Positions 46,346-59,551 of a stretch of DNA of 64,000 nucleotides are shown here, piece after piece. This DNA is from Pseudofrankia saprophytica (GTDB lineage: Bacteria; Actinomycetota; Actinomycetes; Frankiales; Frankiaceae): NCBI RefSeq assembly GCF_000235425.2, contig NZ_KI912267.1:482415-546414 (forward strand), read 5' to 3'. The notes below the pieces were generated by a model, which worked only from the letters and a program-made list of their open reading frames with translations, made no database searches and had not been told where the DNA came from. A program made the position numbers and the translations under genes. The stretch's first letter is position 1; each line of letters begins with the position of its first letter.

Positions 46346-47469
46346 CTAGACCAGCTCCCGCTCCTCGGGGAAGTGGCAGGCGACCTGGTGGCCCGGCTGG
46401 ATCTCCACCAGAGGTGGCTCCACGGTCCTGCACACCTCCTCGGCCTTCCAGCAACGTGGGTTGAACCGGCACGCGGCGGGCGGGTTGAGCGGGGTTGGTG
46501 GGTCGCCCCGCAGCAGGATCCGCTCCCGCCGGTGTTGCTTCGCCGGGTCCGGCACCGGGACGGCCGACAGGAGGGCGTGGGTGTACGGGTGCAACGGATG
46601 CTCGTACATACCGACCCGATCGGCCATCTCGACGATCGTGCCAAGGTACATCACGGCGACCCGGTCACTGATGTGGCGCACCACCGAGAGGTCGTGGGCG
46701 ATGAACATGTACGTCAGCCCGAGCTCGGACTGCAGGTCACCGAGCAGGTTGACGACCTGGGCGCGCACCGAGACGTCGAGCGCGGAGACCGGCTCGTCGG
46801 CGATCACGAGCTTGGGATTGGTCGCGAGCGCCCTGGCGATGCCGATGCGCTGGCGTTGGCCACCGGAGAACTCGTGCGGGTAGCGGTTGAGGTGCTCGGG
46901 AGAAAGGCCGACGAGCTCGAGCAGTTCCCGGACGCGAGCCCTGAGGGCATCCCCCGACAGGTCACCGATGATCTTCAGCGGCGCGGCGACGATCGACCCG
47001 ACGGTGTGCCGCGGGTTCAGCGACGTGTACGGGTCCTGGAAGATCATCTGAATGTCCCGCCGCAGCGGCCGCATCGCGCGGGCGGACAGGTGGGTGATGT
47101 CCCGCCCGTCGAACTCGACCGTGCCGCCGGTCGGCTCCAGCAGCCGGGCGATCGCCCGGCCGGTGGTGCTCTTGCCGCTGCCGCTCTCTCCCACCAGCCC
47201 CAGCGTCTCGCCGCGGTGGATCGCGAAGTTCAGCCCGTCGACGGCGCGCACCGCGCCGATCTTGCGCGCGATCAGCGCGCCCTGGGTGACCGGGAAGTGC
47301 ACCTGCAGGTCGGTGACCCGCAGCAGTGCTTCCGCCTCGGGCGTCTCGGCCGGCCGGCCGGGCTTGGTCAGCACGGCCGGCTGGCCGGGCTCCGGCTTCG
47401 ACGTGGACGGAGCGTCCGCCCCGGTCTCAGCCGCTCCCGCGGCGCCGGGCTTCGTCACCTCGTGGCTGT

Positions 47470-47473
<4 letters not shown>
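46346..47473 (-). CDS. Peptide ABC importer ATPase (DppF/OppF type)
   Basis: 375 residues. A ~55-residue Pro/Ala/Glu-rich N-terminal tail precedes the ATPase: Walker [20 protein letters not shown]-loop [12 protein letters not shown], signature [15 protein letters not shown], Walker [15 protein letters not shown]. The C-terminal oligopeptide/dipeptide domain has Cys residues in [14 protein letters not shown] and QVACHFPEE, a [4Fe-4S]-like set seen in DppF/OppF. GTG start overlaps the upstream ATPase stop (GTGA). It pairs with the other ATPase gene. Confidence 0.92.
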
Positions 47474-48552
<1,079 letters not shown>

Positions 48553-48610
48553 CGCTGCCTCCTCGTCCTGTCGTGGCTTGCTCGCGCGGTCTCTGGCACC
48601 TGGGAAGCGG

Positions 48611-49612
48611 TCATGTCGGGCGCACCCGGGGGTCGACTACGGCGTAGAACACGTCGACGAGGATGTTGGCCAGGACCACGAAGCCCGCCGCGAAGATCGT
48701 GACCCCGAGAATGGTCGGCAGGTCCCCGGTCGAGATGGCCTCGATGGACGTCTTTCCGAGCCCACGGAAGCCGAATGTGCTCTCCGTCAGCACCGCGCCG
48801 CCGAGCAGCGAGCCCAGGTCGAGGCCGAAGATGGTGACGACAGGGGTCAGCGCGGCCCGCAGCGCGTGCTTGCCGACGACCGTGCGCTCCGGAAGGCCCT
48901 TGGCCCGGGCGGTGCGGATGTAGTCCTCACCGAGCACGTCGAGCATGCTCGCCCGGGTCAGCCGGGCGTACATCGCGGAGTACAGGAAGGCGAGCACGAT
49001 CCAGGCGGGCAGCAGGTTGCGCGCCCAGAGCAGGGGGTTGTCCAGGAACGCCACATAGTGGATGTTCGGGAAGATCCGCCACTGGTAGCTGACCAGCAGC
49101 AGCAGGACGAGACCGGTGAAGTAGACCGGGAGCGAGACGGCGCCGAGCGCGACGGTCATCGCCGCCCGGTCGAGGACCGAGCCGCGGCGCAGCGCCGACA
49201 GGATGCCGATCCCGACGCCGAAGAGCAGGAACAGCACCGCGGCGCCGAACGCCAGCGAGACGGTGATCGGCAGCGCCCGGGTGATCTCGGTCCAGACCGG
49301 TTCGCTGTTCTTGAACGAGTACCCGAAGCAGGGCGGCGGGCACCAGGTCTTGTCCGGCCCGGCGTCGAAGTGCCGGCCGATGAAGATTCCCTTGAGGAAG
49401 TGCCAGTACTGGACCACCAGCGGCTGGTCCAGGCCCAGCTTCTTCGTGACGCCGGCGATGGCCGCCTCGCTCGGCGAACGGCCGGCGAAAAGGACCGCGG
49501 GGTTCGAGCCCAGGGTCCTCGGTACCAGGAAGAACAGCAGGAACGTGATGACGCTGATGAGCCAAAGGATCACGATCCCGCCAAGCACCCGGCGGATCAC
49601 GAATCCAGCCAT
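48611..49612 (-). CDS. Peptide ABC importer permease (DppB/OppB type)
   Basis: 333 residues, six transmembrane helices, starting MAGFVIRRVLGGIVILWLIS. The periplasmic loop is long (about residues 40-105). The EAA coupling loop is DYIRTARAKGLPERTVVGKHALRAALTP, with the Ala-x2-Ala-x-Gly pattern of DppB-type permeases. It acts with the second permease gene at 51716-52702. The binding-protein gene at 49775-51544 separates the two permease genes, a less common order. Confidence 0.93.
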   Translation of the reverse strand: MAGFVIRRVLGGIVILWLISVITFLLFFLVPRTLGSNPAVLFAGRSPSEAAIAGVTKKLGLDQPLVVQYWHFLKGIFIGRHFDAGPDKTWCPPPCFGYSFKNSEPVWTEITRALPITVSLAFGAAVLFLLFGVGIGILSALRRGSVLDRAAMTVALGAVSLPVYFTGLVLLLLVSYQWRIFPNIHYVAFLDNPLLWARNLLPAWIVLAFLYSAMYARLTRASMLDVLGEDYIRTARAKGLPERTVVGKHALRAALTPVVTIFGLDLGSLLGGAVLTESTFGFRGLGKTSIEAISTGDLPTILGVTIFAAGFVVLANILVDVFYAVVDPRVRPT

Positions 49613-49774
49613 CTCTGGTGGCCTCCGCTTCTGTCAGCGTCTCGGTGGGTCTTGGTTCGGTGGGTCTTGGGTTGCCAGCTCCTGGGTTGCCGCGCGGATC
49701 CGGCCGCCGGATGGGCGGGAGCGCCCACCCGGCGGCCGGATCCGTGGCTCAGGCCGGCGGCTGCCGGCCTTCGG

Positions 49775-51544
49775 TCACCGCACCACACCCATCGCGGCGA
49801 AGTTGGCCATGTTGTAGCCGGGCGAGAACTGGATGTTCGTGACCCGGTCGCTGTACAGGTTCATCGCCTTGTCGTAGATCAGCGGGACATACGCGCCGGA
49901 CTGGACGACGCCCTTGTCGACCTTGGTCCAGGCGGCCTGCGCCGCGCCGTCGTCGCTGGCGGCGAGACCCTCGTCGATGCCCGAGTTCACGGTCGGGTCG
50001 TTGAGCTCGGCGTAGTTGCTGTTGCCCTGGGGCAGGATCTTCCGGCCGTCGACGATGGAGCTGAAGAAGCCGTAGGCCGAGGGCCAGTCCGGGCCCCAGC
50101 CGGTGATGTGCAGGCCGTAGCCCTTCTCCTGCACGTTCTTCGGGATGCCGATCACGGCCGAGAAGTACTGCGAGGAGTCGAACTTCTCGACAGAGGCGGT
50201 GATACCGATCTTCTTCAGGTCCGCCTGGAGCGCGGTCGCCTGGTTGACCTCGAGCGGCCGGTTGCTACGGGCGGTGATCTTGGTGGTGAACCCGTTCGGC
50301 TGGCCGCAGGCCTTCAGCTCGTCCTTGGCCTTGGCGAGGTCGCCGGCGTCGTTCGGCGTCGGGAAGAGGTTGAACTTCTGGTAGTAGGCAACGGTCGGCG
50401 GGAGCATCGTCGTCGCGGGCTCGCCGGCCGTGGGACCGCCGCGCGCCGCCACCTGGCCCTGCTTGTTGACCGCGTAGGCGACCGCGAGCCGGCAGTGGAC
50501 GTTGTCGAACGGCTTCACCGTGGTGGCCACGCTCAGGTAGCGCAGGAAGCCGGTCAGGTCGACCGTGGTGCGGGCCTTGCGCAGCGTGGGGTCGGCGAGG
50601 AGCTGGTTGCGCGCCGCGATGTCCACGCCGGTCTGGTCGAGGAAGACATCGGCGTCACCGGACATCAGCCGGTTGTCGATCTCGGCCGACTCGAGACCCA
50701 TGGTGATCTCGATCTTGTCCGGCAGCGCCTTGTTGATCTCGTCGGTCGACTGGTCCCACTGGTCGTTGCGGACCAGGGTGAGCGACTGGTTCGGCACGTA
50801 CTTGTCGAACTTGTACGGGCCGGACGCCACCGGGTGCGACGTGTACTTGTCGCCGGTGTCCTTCGCCTGCGGCACGGGCGACGCGCCCGGCTGGGCCATG
50901 ATGTAGTTCCAGTCCGGGAACGACTTGTTCAGGTGGAAGATAAGGGTCGTGTCATCCGGCGTCTCAACGGACGAAAGGCCCAGCTTGTCCGGGCTGGTGT
51001 CCTTGTACGGGCCCGGGTACTCGGGGTCGGTCTGAAGAGAGTCGATGACGAACGTCGGACCACCGTTGATGATGTCCTGGGCGAAGAACCGCTCGATGCC
51101 GTACTTGATGTCCTTGGACGTGATCGCGGACCCGTCCTCGAACTTGATGCCGGCCTTGAGCTTGTAGGTCCAGGTCTTCCCGCCGTCGGGCGACGTCGGG
51201 ACCTCGGTCGCCAGGTCCGGCACGAGCTTGGCCGAGTTCGGCTTGGTCTCGTAGGTCAGCAGCGAGCGGGTGATCCAGCGCAGCTGGTCCCAGCAGGTCG
51301 CGTAGTAGGTTCGCGCCGGGTCCCACGAGTCGCAGTCGCCGCTGGACAGCGCCTTGAGGGTGCCGCCCTTCTTGTCCGACGCGTACAACAGCTGGTCCGT
51401 CGTCGTCGGCAGGCCGGAGGCGGCCGGGCCGCTGCTGCCCCCAGCGGTGGTGCCGTCGTCGTCGCTGCTGCCGCAGGCGGCGAGGGCCAAGCCCACAGCC
51501 GCGACGAACACGCCGGTCCTGATCCAGACCGAGTGTTTCCTCAT
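49775..51544 (-). CDS. Peptide-type solute-binding lipoprotein (first)
   Basis: 589 residues, family 5 solute-binding protein. Signal peptide MRKHSVWIRTGVFVAAVGLA with the lipobox LALAAC-G. Mature protein: GGTLKALSSGDCDSWDP, TYKLKAGIKFEDGSAITSKD, VASGPYKFDKYVPNQSLTLV, and a C-terminal domain with FSSIVDGRKILPQGN. Typical ligands are peptides, nickel-peptide complexes or oligosaccharides, which the sequence does not decide. AGAGGGGAA lies just before the ATG. It is encoded between the two permease genes. Confidence 0.92.
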   Translation of the reverse strand: MRKHSVWIRTGVFVAAVGLALAACGSSDDDGTTAGGSSGPAASGLPTTTDQLLYASDKKGGTLKALSSGDCDSWDPARTYYATCWDQLRWITRSLLTYETKPNSAKLVPDLATEVPTSPDGGKTWTYKLKAGIKFEDGSAITSKDIKYGIERFFAQDIINGGPTFVIDSLQTDPEYPGPYKDTSPDKLGLSSVETPDDTTLIFHLNKSFPDWNYIMAQPGASPVPQAKDTGDKYTSHPVASGPYKFDKYVPNQSLTLVRNDQWDQSTDEINKALPDKIEITMGLESAEIDNRLMSGDADVFLDQTGVDIAARNQLLADPTLRKARTTVDLTGFLRYLSVATTVKPFDNVHCRLAVAYAVNKQGQVAARGGPTAGEPATTMLPPTVAYYQKFNLFPTPNDAGDLAKAKDELKACGQPNGFTTKITARSNRPLEVNQATALQADLKKIGITASVEKFDSSQYFSAVIGIPKNVQEKGYGLHITGWGPDWPSAYGFFSSIVDGRKILPQGNSNYAELNDPTVNSGIDEGLAASDDGAAQAAWTKVDKGVVQSGAYVPLIYDKAMNLYSDRVTNIQFSPGYNMANFAAMGVVR

Positions 51545-51715
51545 CCGGTTCCCCTCTTCTTGTGCGGTGCTGCCCCGGGATGGGCCGAGGATTGTCCGTG
51601 CGTGCGGACCCCGACCCGCGCCGTTGCGGGAGGGATCCGGCTGACCGGCGCGGTACGGCGGGTCTCGCCGCCGCGCCAGGGTGTTGGCCCCGAGATGGTG
51701 GCCGCGTGCCGGCTG

Positions 51716-52702
51716 TCAGCCGCCGCCTCGGGGGTCGAAGGCATCCCGCAGCGCGTCGCCGAGCAGGTTGAACGCCAGCACGGTAAGGAAGATCGCCACG
51801 CCCGGTACGACCATGAACGTCGGATCGACCCTGAACAGCCCGCCCGCCGCGGTCGAGAGCATGTCGCCCCAGGACGAGGTCGGCGGCTTCACGCCCACGC
51901 CGAGGTAGGACAGCGCGGCCTCGAAGAGGATGTTCGTGGGGATCAGAAGGGTGCTGTAGACGAGGATCGGCGCGACCAGGTTCGGCAGCAGCTCATTCAC
52001 CATGATCCGGATGGACCCGGCACCGGTGCCACGCGCGGCCGCGACGAAGTCCTTCTCCTTGAGCGAGAGCACCTGGCCCCGGACGATCCGGCCGATGTAC
52101 GGCCAGCTGAAGAACCCGATGATGAACACCAGGATGAGCAGGCGCAGCGTGTTGCCGTTCAGGCCAAGGGCGCTGTCCGGGATCACCGCGACGATCGCGA
52201 TCGCGAACAGCAGCAGCGGGAAGGCGAGCAGCAGGTCCATCAGCCGGGCGATCAGGCCGCCGATCCAGCCGCCCACGTAGCCGGAGATCAGCCCCATCAC
52301 GGTGCCGAGGACGACGGACAGCAGCGTCGCCAGCGACGCGACCAGCAGCGAGATGCGAGCGCCGTAGACGACCCGGGCGAAGACGTCGCGCCCGCTGAGC
52401 GGCTCGACACCAAAGGGGTGATGGGAGCTCACGCCGCCGAACGAGCCCGCGGGAAGGGCTGTGTTCGGGTCGAGCAGGCCGTAGTTGGGCTCGTCCGGAT
52501 TCACTCCGACGATCGACGTCAGCACGGGCGCGAAGATCGCGATGAGCACGACGAGGATGACGAAGGCGACGCTGGCAAGCGCGACCTTGTCCCTACGCAG
52601 CCGCGACCAGGCGATCCGCCAGAGCGACCGGCCGGCGACCGGCTTGACCGCCGGCGGACCGGGCGTCAAGTCGGTGGGCTCCACCTGAACCGGCACCGCC
52701 AC
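51716..52702 (-). CDS. Peptide ABC importer permease (DppC/OppC type)
   Basis: 328 residues, first gene of the importer operon. The N-terminal ~45 residues are Pro-rich, then the OppC N-terminal block WSRLRRDKVALASVAFVIL, six helices, and the coupling loop EKDFVAAARGTGAGSIRIMVNELLPN. I chose GTG 52702 because GGAGG lies 7 nt upstream; a start 78 bp further up would add unlikely sequence. Transcription presumably starts in the 520-bp gap shared with the tpiA side. Confidence 0.93.
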   Translation of the reverse strand: MAVPVQVEPTDLTPGPPAVKPVAGRSLWRIAWSRLRRDKVALASVAFVILVVLIAIFAPVLTSIVGVNPDEPNYGLLDPNTALPAGSFGGVSSHHPFGVEPLSGRDVFARVVYGARISLLVASLATLLSVVLGTVMGLISGYVGGWIGGLIARLMDLLLAFPLLLFAIAIVAVIPDSALGLNGNTLRLLILVFIIGFFSWPYIGRIVRGQVLSLKEKDFVAAARGTGAGSIRIMVNELLPNLVAPILVYSTLLIPTNILFEAALSYLGVGVKPPTSSWGDMLSTAAGGLFRVDPTFMVVPGVAIFLTVLAFNLLGDALRDAFDPRGGG

Positions 52703-53226
52703 GAACCACCTCCAGGGCAGCCAAAATAAACGTTCCCCCCAAAGCACCAAAGTCAACGCACGGTAGCGTTGTCCGGGCACACTGGATAGCGGATGTTATG
52801 AAGTGCTGAGGAAACGTTGCCCATTTGCCACACGATGACCGTTAAGTTACGTATGCGTTACATCGGGGAGAACGTGCGCGGCCGCCGACGTACTGGCGCA
52901 ACGCGCCGGCCAGCTCAGCCGTAACAGAGCAGAGCGCGACGAAGCGCACCCGCGGCATCCGGCACGGCCACCGCCCCGCCACGGCGAGCGAACTTTCGCG
53001 ACGCCCGGAGAACGACCGTCGCGGAGCACGGGCCAGGGGGCTCAACCACCCCCATACCCAACGTCGACACAACACCGCGCGCCGGAGGCGGCGACCCCCC
53101 GTTCGGGGTGGCCACGCCTCCGCGGGGCCACCCGCCGGTCCGCCCATCGGGCGGGCCGCCCAAAGCAAGAGGCCCGGGCCGCTGACAGCGACCCGGGCCC
53201 CAGAACACGCCCGATGGAACCGAACC
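52703..53226. other. Intergenic region, importer operon / tpiA
   Basis: 524 bp between the tpiA stop and the importer start. It has an A+T-richer part at 52720-52870 which must hold the importer promoter; TTGACT occurs on the minus strand at 52751-52756 but with no well-spaced -10. Nearer tpiA are hairpins, including the terminator candidate at 53171-53199. No gene is recognised. Confidence 0.5.
53171..53199 (-). terminator. Terminator after tpiA
   Basis: GGCCCGGG (53171-53178) pairs with CCCGGGCC (53192-53199); inside, CGCT pairs with AGCG after one mismatch. The hairpin is about 28 bp past the tpiA stop on the minus strand. Confidence 0.65.
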
Positions 53227-54078
53227 CTAGGCCGGCGGCCCGCTGCGCACGATCGCGGTGAACTCCTCGGCCGCCAGGCTCGCGCCGCCGACCAGCCCGC
53301 CGTCCACGTCCGGCATGGTGAACAGCTCGGCGGCGCTGGCAGCCTTGACCGAGCCGCCGTAGAGCACCCGGATCCCGGCGGCGACCTGGGGCGTGAACTT
53401 CTCGGCCAGCCGGCCGCGGACGGCCGCGCACATGTCCTGCGCGTCCTGCGCCGAGGCCGTGCGGCCGGTGCCGATCGCCCAGACCGGCTCGTAGGCGACG
53501 ACGAGCGTCTCCGCCTGCTTCGGCGTCACGCCCGCGAGCGAGCCGTCCAGCTGCGCCAGGCAGTGCTCGATGTGGCTGCCGGCCACCCGGACGTCCTCGT
53601 GCTCGCCGATGCACACGATCGGCGTCAGCCCGTTCCGGTAGGCGGCGGCCGCCTTCGCCGCGACCACCGCGTCCGTCTCGTGGTGGTCGGTGCGCCGCTC
53701 CGAGTGCCCCACGATCACATACGTGCAGCCGATCTTGGCCAGCATCGGCCCACCGACGTCGCCGGTGTGCGCCCCGGAGTCGAACGGCGAGAGGTCCTGG
53801 GCGCCGTAGCCGAGCGCGAGCTTGTCCCCGTCGATCGTGGTCTGCACGCTGCGCAGGTCGATGAACGGAGGGAACACGACCGTCTCGACCCGGTCCAGCT
53901 CGTCTGGCTTGAGGTCGTAGGCGATCTTCTGGACGAGCGCGATCGCCTCGAGGTGGTTGAGGTTCATCTTCCAGTTGCCGGCGACGAGGGTGCGCCGGCC
54001 GGTGCCCTTCGACTTCGGGCCACCAACCGGCTTGCCACTCGGCTTGCCACCTGTGCGCCCCAGCGGAGGCGGAGTCAT
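53227..54078 (-). CDS. tpiA: Triosephosphate isomerase
   Basis: Interconverts dihydroxyacetone phosphate and glyceraldehyde 3-phosphate. 283 residues with [10 protein letters not shown], the catalytic His in IVGHSERR, the catalytic Glu in [13 protein letters not shown] and the phosphate loop [12 protein letters not shown]. The N-terminus has ~27 extra residues rich in Gly, Pro, Ser and Lys, before the usual beginning at RRTLVAGN. Its ATG overlaps the pgk stop (ATGA), so the two are coupled. Confidence 0.96.
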   Translation of the reverse strand: MTPPPLGRTGGKPSGKPVGGPKSKGTGRRTLVAGNWKMNLNHLEAIALVQKIAYDLKPDELDRVETVVFPPFIDLRSVQTTIDGDKLALGYGAQDLSPFDSGAHTGDVGGPMLAKIGCTYVIVGHSERRTDHHETDAVVAAKAAAAYRNGLTPIVCIGEHEDVRVAGSHIEHCLAQLDGSLAGVTPKQAETLVVAYEPVWAIGTGRTASAQDAQDMCAAVRGRLAEKFTPQVAAGIRVLYGGSVKAASAAELFTMPDVDGGLVGGASLAAEEFTAIVRSGPPA

Positions 54079-55286
54079 GAGCCCAGCACCTCCAGCGCCG
54101 CGAGGCCGGGCAGGGACTTGCCCTCCAGGAACTCCAGGCTCGCGCCGCCACCGGTCGAGATGTGGCTGAACGACGACTCGGGGATGCCAAGGGTGCGCAC
54201 GGCCGCGGCCGAGTCACCGCCGCCGACGACGGTGAAGCCGTCCTGCGACGCGATCGCCTCGGCGACACCCTTCGTGCCGGCGGCGAACGGCGCCATCTCG
54301 AAGACGCCCATCGGCCCGTTCCAGAAGATCGTCCGTGCGCCCGCGAGCCTGCCGGCGAACAGCCTGGTCGAGTCGGGGCCGATGTCGAGCCCCAGCCAGC
54401 CGTCGCGGATGCCGGCCGCCGGCACGACGTCGGTGGCGGCGTCGGCGGCGAACCGGTCGGCGATGACGACGTCCGACGGCAGCACGATCCGCTCGCCGCC
54501 CTCCGCGAGCAGGTCCTTGCACGTGTCGATCATCTCGGCCTCGAGCAGCGACGCGCCGACGCCGTGGCCCTGGGCCGCGAGGAACGTGAAGCACATGCCA
54601 CCGCCGACGAGCAGCGCGTCGACCTTCGGCAACAGTGCCCGGATCACGCCCAGCTTGTCCGACACCTTCGACCCGCCGAGCACGACGACGTACGGCCTGC
54701 CGGCGTCGCCTGCCAGCCTGCGCAGCACGTCCAGCTCGGCGAGCACCAGCCCGCCGGCCGCGTGCGGCAGCCGCTTCGGCACGTCGGAGACGCTCGCGTG
54801 CGCCCGGTGGACGGCGCCGAAGGCATCGCCGACGTAGAACTCGGCGAGCGCGGCCAGCTCGTCGGCGAACGCGGCCCGCGCCGCGGCGTCCTTGCTGGTC
54901 TCCCCCGAGTTGAACCGCAGGTTGTCGAGCAGCGCCACCTCGCCGTCTCCGAGCCCGGCGACGACGCTCGCGGCGGCCGAGCCCGCGATGTCGGCGGTGC
55001 CGTCGCCGGTGAAGGCGACCGGCCGGCCAAGCGCCTCGGCGAGCCGGGCGGCCACCGGGGCCAGCGAGTACTTCTCGTCGTACTCGCCCTTGGGCCGGCC
55101 CAGGTGGGAGCAGACCACCACGCGGGCGCCGCGCTCGGCGAGCGTCCTGATGGTGGGCACACTGGCCAGCACCCGGCCGTCGTCGGTGATCCGCGGGGTG
55201 TCGCCGGACCGGTCGAGCGGCACGTTCAGGTCGCTGCGGACCAGCACCCGATGCCCGGCGACCTGCAGGTCGTCGATCGTCCTCAC
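54075..55286 (-). CDS. pgk: Phosphoglycerate kinase
   Basis: Transfers phosphate from 1,3-bisphosphoglycerate to ADP. 403 residues, standard length. N-terminal [18 protein letters not shown], substrate region [12 protein letters not shown], hinge/nucleotide blocks [15 protein letters not shown], and the C-terminal ATP site [13 protein letters not shown] with [22 protein letters not shown] start with GGAG 9 nt upstream. A hairpin between gap and pgk may reduce read-through, yet gap-pgk-tpiA is the conserved order. Confidence 0.97.
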   Translation of the reverse strand: MRTIDDLQVAGHRVLVRSDLNVPLDRSGDTPRITDDGRVLASVPTIRTLAERGARVVVCSHLGRPKGEYDEKYSLAPVAARLAEALGRPVAFTGDGTADIAGSAAASVVAGLGDGEVALLDNLRFNSGETSKDAAARAAFADELAALAEFYVGDAFGAVHRAHASVSDVPKRLPHAAGGLVLAELDVLRRLAGDAGRPYVVVLGGSKVSDKLGVIRALLPKVDALLVGGGMCFTFLAAQGHGVGASLLEAEMIDTCKDLLAEGGERIVLPSDVVIADRFAADAATDVVPAAGIRDGWLGLDIGPDSTRLFAGRLAGARTIFWNGPMGVFEMAPFAAGTKGVAEAIASQDGFTVVGGGDSAAAVRTLGIPESSFSHISTGGGASLEFLEGKSLPGLAALEVLGS

Positions 55287-55346
55287 GCTTGGCGTCTCCA
55301 GTGATGAGGAAGGAAGAAAGGGGAAGATCTGATGGCACAGACGACA

Positions 55347-55373
55347 CCGCCCGGTGCCGAGGGCACCGGGCGG
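55347..55373 (-). terminator. Hairpin between gap and pgk
   Basis: CCGCCCGGTGCC (55347-55358) pairs perfectly with 55362-55373 around GAG. A 12-bp stem in the 120-bp gap, 33 bp past the gap stop. It may terminate partly or protect the gap mRNA. Confidence 0.65.
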
Positions 55374-55406
55374 CTCGTCACAGCGGGTTCGCTAGCTTCG
55401 GCTCGA

Positions 55407-56447
<1,041 letters not shown>

Positions 56448-56547
56448 TCATGTTCCGTTGCCGCCCCAGAGCCTAACGACTTTGCGCCGCCGGGTTCGGT
56501 ATCCGAGGCCCAACGGGGGCCGGATCACTCGCGCCGGTCACCGCACA

Positions 56548-57534
56548 TCAGGCGTTCTCCAGCAGCTCGGGCGAAACGCTGGCCTCTGTGTTGGGGATGC
56601 CGAGGACGCTCGCGCGCTTGTCGGCGAGGGCGAGGAGGCGGCGGATCCGGCCGGCGACGGCGTCCTTCGTCAGTGGCGGGTCGGCGAGCGCGCCGAGCTC
56701 CTCCAGCGACGCCTGGGCGTGCTGCAGCCGCAGCCGGCCGGCCGCCAGCAGGTGCTCGGGAGCGTCGTCGCCGAGGATGCGCATCGCGGCCTGCACCCGC
56801 GCGCCGGCGGCCACGGCCGCCCGGGCCGAGCGGCGCAGGTTCGCGTCGTCGAAGTTCGCCAGCCGGTTGGCGGTCGCCCGGACCTCGCGGCGCATCCGCC
56901 GCTCCTCCCAGGCCAGCAGGCTGTCGTGCGCGCCGATCCTGGTCAGCAGCGCGCTGATCGCGTCGCCGTCGCGGATCACCACCCGGTCGACGCCACGGAC
57001 GTCCCGGCTCTTGGCCTGCACCCCGAGCCGGCGGGCCGCGCCCACGAGCGCCAGCGCCGCCTCCGGGCCGGGCGAGGTGACCTCCAGCGAGCAGGACCGC
57101 CCCGGCTCGGTGAGCGAGCCGTGCGCGAGGAACGCCCCTCGCCACGCCGCCGCCGCGTCACAGGCCGAACCGGTGACGACCTGGGGCGGCAGTCCGCGGA
57201 CGGGACGTCCGCGCTGGTCGAGCAGGCCGGTCGACCGGGCGAGCTGCTCACCGTCGCGCTCGACCCGCACGATGTAGCGGACCGACCGGCGCAGGCCGCC
57301 GGCGGCCAGCACCGCGATCGTCGACGGGAAGCTGAACACCTCGGCGATCTCCCGGCGCAGCCGGCGCGCGGCCGCCCCGGTGTCGAGCTCCGCCTCGACG
57401 ACGATCCGGCCCCCAACGATGTGCAGGCCACCGCCGAAACGCAGCAACGCCGCCATCTCCGCGCGCCGGCAGCAGGGCTTCGCCACCCGCAGCCGGCTGA
57501 GCTCGTCCTTCACGGTGGCCGTCATCGCCGCCAC
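56548..57534 (-). CDS. whiA: WhiA sporulation regulator
   Basis: 328 residues. WhiA has a homing-endonuclease-like N-terminal domain ([20 protein letters not shown] ... [14 protein letters not shown]) and a C-terminal helix-turn-helix ([20 protein letters not shown]). In Streptomyces it acts with WhiB to control septation; in other Gram-positives it affects division and growth. GTG 57534 is preferred: AAGGAG lies 8 nt upstream and the N-terminus matches the family. It follows yvcK with a 5-bp gap, in the order rapZ-yvcK-whiA seen in most Gram-positives. Confidence 0.95.
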   Translation of the reverse strand: MAAMTATVKDELSRLRVAKPCCRRAEMAALLRFGGGLHIVGGRIVVEAELDTGAAARRLRREIAEVFSFPSTIAVLAAGGLRRSVRYIVRVERDGEQLARSTGLLDQRGRPVRGLPPQVVTGSACDAAAAWRGAFLAHGSLTEPGRSCSLEVTSPGPEAALALVGAARRLGVQAKSRDVRGVDRVVIRDGDAISALLTRIGAHDSLLAWEERRMRREVRATANRLANFDDANLRRSARAAVAAGARVQAAMRILGDDAPEHLLAAGRLRLQHAQASLEELGALADPPLTKDAVAGRIRRLLALADKRASVLGIPNTEASVSPELLENA

Positions 57535-57539
57535 ACCGA

Positions 57540-58628
57540 TCACTCCTTGAGGTCGCGGGCGGTCACCCGCAGGTCGGGAGGGCTAGGGGTCGCGCGCATC
57601 GTCAGCACCGCGGCCTCGGCCGACGGGCCAGGGATGCCGCTGGACGCGGGACCGGATGCCGCGAAGACGGCCTCGAAGGCGGCCGCGAGCAGCGTGGGAT
57701 CGTGGATCCCCGCCGCGTCGGCCGAACGGACCGGCGCGAGGTGCAGCTCGGCGCCGAGGTCGGCGGCCGCCTCCGCGAGCGCCGAGGGGTCGGGGACGGT
57801 CGCCGGGTCGGCGAGCACCACGTCCACGGTGAGCCCCGGGGCGTGCCGGGCGAGCACGCGCAGATGCGCCTGGGGAGTGAAGCCCTCGGTCTCCCCGGGC
57901 TGCGAGACCAGGTTCAGCACGACCAGCCGGCGCGCCGCCGCGCCGGTGATCGCCTTGTGCATCTCCGGTACCAGCAGGTGCGGCAGCATGCTGGTGTAGA
58001 GCGAGCCGGGGCCGAGCACCAGCCAGTCGGCCTCCTCGACAGCGGCGCAGGCGGGAATGCAGGCCCGCGGCTCCGCCGGCTCCACCCAGACCTCGCAGAC
58101 CGAGCCCGCGGTGGTGGCCACCGCCACCTGGCCGCGCACCCGCCGCGTCGCCGCCGGGTCGTCAGGGTCAAGACCAGCGACCTCGGCGACGATGTCGATC
58201 CCGTCCTCGGACAGCGGCAGCACCCGGCCACTCACCCCGAGCAGCTGCGCGGCCAGCTCCAGCGCCAGCACCGGCGAGCCGATCTGCTCGGCGAGCGCGG
58301 CCAGCACCAGGTTGCCCAGCGCGTGCCCGGCCAGCGGCCCCGGACCGTCGAACCGGCGCTGGAACACGTCGGCCCAGGTCCGTGACCACTGGTCGGGGCC
58401 GGCGAGCGCCGCCAGCGCCATCCGCAGGTCGCCGGGCGGGAGCGCGCCGAGCTCGTGGCGCAGCCGACCGGAAGACCCGCCGTCATCACCGACGGTGACG
58501 ACGGCGGTGAGCCGGTCGGTGATGCGGCGCAGCGCCGACAGCGACGCGGCGAGGCCGTGCCCGCCGCCGAAGGCGACGACGGCTGGCGCCCCGGGCGCCG
58601 GCAGCTGGTCCGCCCGAACCTGGGTCAT
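57540..58628 (-). CDS. yvcK: YvcK/GlmR-type regulatory protein
   Basis: 362 residues, the YvcK/CofD-like family. N-terminal nucleotide-binding block [20 protein letters not shown], then [37 protein letters not shown] and [15 protein letters not shown]. Members bind UDP-sugars and steer carbon into cell-wall precursors; they do not carry out CofD chemistry. GGAG lies 6 nt before the ATG. Members are co-transcribed with rapZ and whiA. The C-terminal ~30 residues are Pro/Ser-rich. Confidence 0.93.
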   Translation of the reverse strand: MTQVRADQLPAPGAPAVVAFGGGHGLAASLSALRRITDRLTAVVTVGDDGGSSGRLRHELGALPPGDLRMALAALAGPDQWSRTWADVFQRRFDGPGPLAGHALGNLVLAALAEQIGSPVLALELAAQLLGVSGRVLPLSEDGIDIVAEVAGLDPDDPAATRRVRGQVAVATTAGSVCEVWVEPAEPRACIPACAAVEEADWLVLGPGSLYTSMLPHLLVPEMHKAITGAAARRLVVLNLVSQPGETEGFTPQAHLRVLARHAPGLTVDVVLADPATVPDPSALAEAAADLGAELHLAPVRSADAAGIHDPTLLAAAFEAVFAASGPASSGIPGPSAEAAVLTMRATPSPPDLRVTARDLKE

Positions 58629-58669
58629 GGGATCTCCGGGCAGGTCGTGGGGGTGATGGGGCACCGGCG

Positions 58670-59551
58670 TCACTCCCGACCCAGGTCGCGGTGCACGATC
58701 TGGACGCCAACGCCCGTCGCGGCGAGCCTGGCGGCGAGCTCCTCGGCCACGGCGACGCTGCGGTGCCGCCCGCCGGTGCAGCCCACGGCGAGGGTCAGGT
58801 ACCGCTTGCCCTCGCGCAGGTACCCCTCGCCGACGAGGCGCAGCAGCTCGGCGTACCGGTCGATGAACTCCTTGGCACCCGGCTGCTCGAGAACATAGTC
58901 GCGCACCTGTGGGTCGCGGCCGGTGAACGGCCGGAGCGCCTCCACCCAGTGTGGGTTGGCCAGGAACCGGCAGTCGGCGACCAGGTCGGCGTCCAGCGGC
59001 AGGCCGTAGCGGTAGCCGAACGAGATGACCGTGGCGTTCAACCGATTGCCACCCGGCTGCCCGAAGGCGGCGTTGATCTTCGATCGCAGCTCGTGGACGT
59101 TGAGGTCGGTGGTGTCCAGCACCAGGTCGGCCTCGCCGCGCAGCTCGGCGAGCAGCGCGCGCTCCCGGCTGATGCCGTCGACGACCCGGCCGTCGTCCTG
59201 CAGCGGGTGCGGACGGCGGACGTGGTCGAACCGGCGGACCAGCGCGTCGTCCGACGCCTCCAGGAACAGCACCCGCGGGCGGGTGCCGGCGGCGTCGAGC
59301 GCGTCGAGCGCCGCCCGCAGGTCGGCGAAGAACGCCCGGCCGCGCACGTCGACGACGGCCGCGATCCGGCTGACGCCGCCGCCGGAGCGACGGCCCAGCT
59401 CGGCCATCGTCGACAGCAGCGCCGGCGGCAGGTTGTCGACGACGAACCAGCCCAGGTCCTCCAGGCACTTGGCCGCGGTGCTGCGGCCGGCGCCTGACAG
59501 CCCGGTGATGATCGCGAGATCCAGCGGCACACTGGGTGCGGCGGCGGTCAC
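58670..59551 (-). CDS. rapZ: RapZ-type nucleotide-binding adapter
   Basis: 293 residues. Walker [21 protein letters not shown], the DNLP block [15 protein letters not shown], Walker-B-like [16 protein letters not shown], and C-terminal signature [22 protein letters not shown]. In E. coli RapZ guides RNase E to a small RNA that controls glmS; in actinobacteria the role is less clear. Its GTG overlaps the uvrC stop by 4 bp. It is part of the uvrC-rapZ-yvcK-whiA operon. Confidence 0.94.
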   Translation of the reverse strand: MTAAAPSVPLDLAIITGLSGAGRSTAAKCLEDLGWFVVDNLPPALLSTMAELGRRSGGGVSRIAAVVDVRGRAFFADLRAALDALDAAGTRPRVLFLEASDDALVRRFDHVRRPHPLQDDGRVVDGISRERALLAELRGEADLVLDTTDLNVHELRSKINAAFGQPGGNRLNATVISFGYRYGLPLDADLVADCRFLANPHWVEALRPFTGRDPQVRDYVLEQPGAKEFIDRYAELLRLVGEGYLREGKRYLTLAVGCTGGRHRSVAVAEELAARLAATGVGVQIVHRDLGRE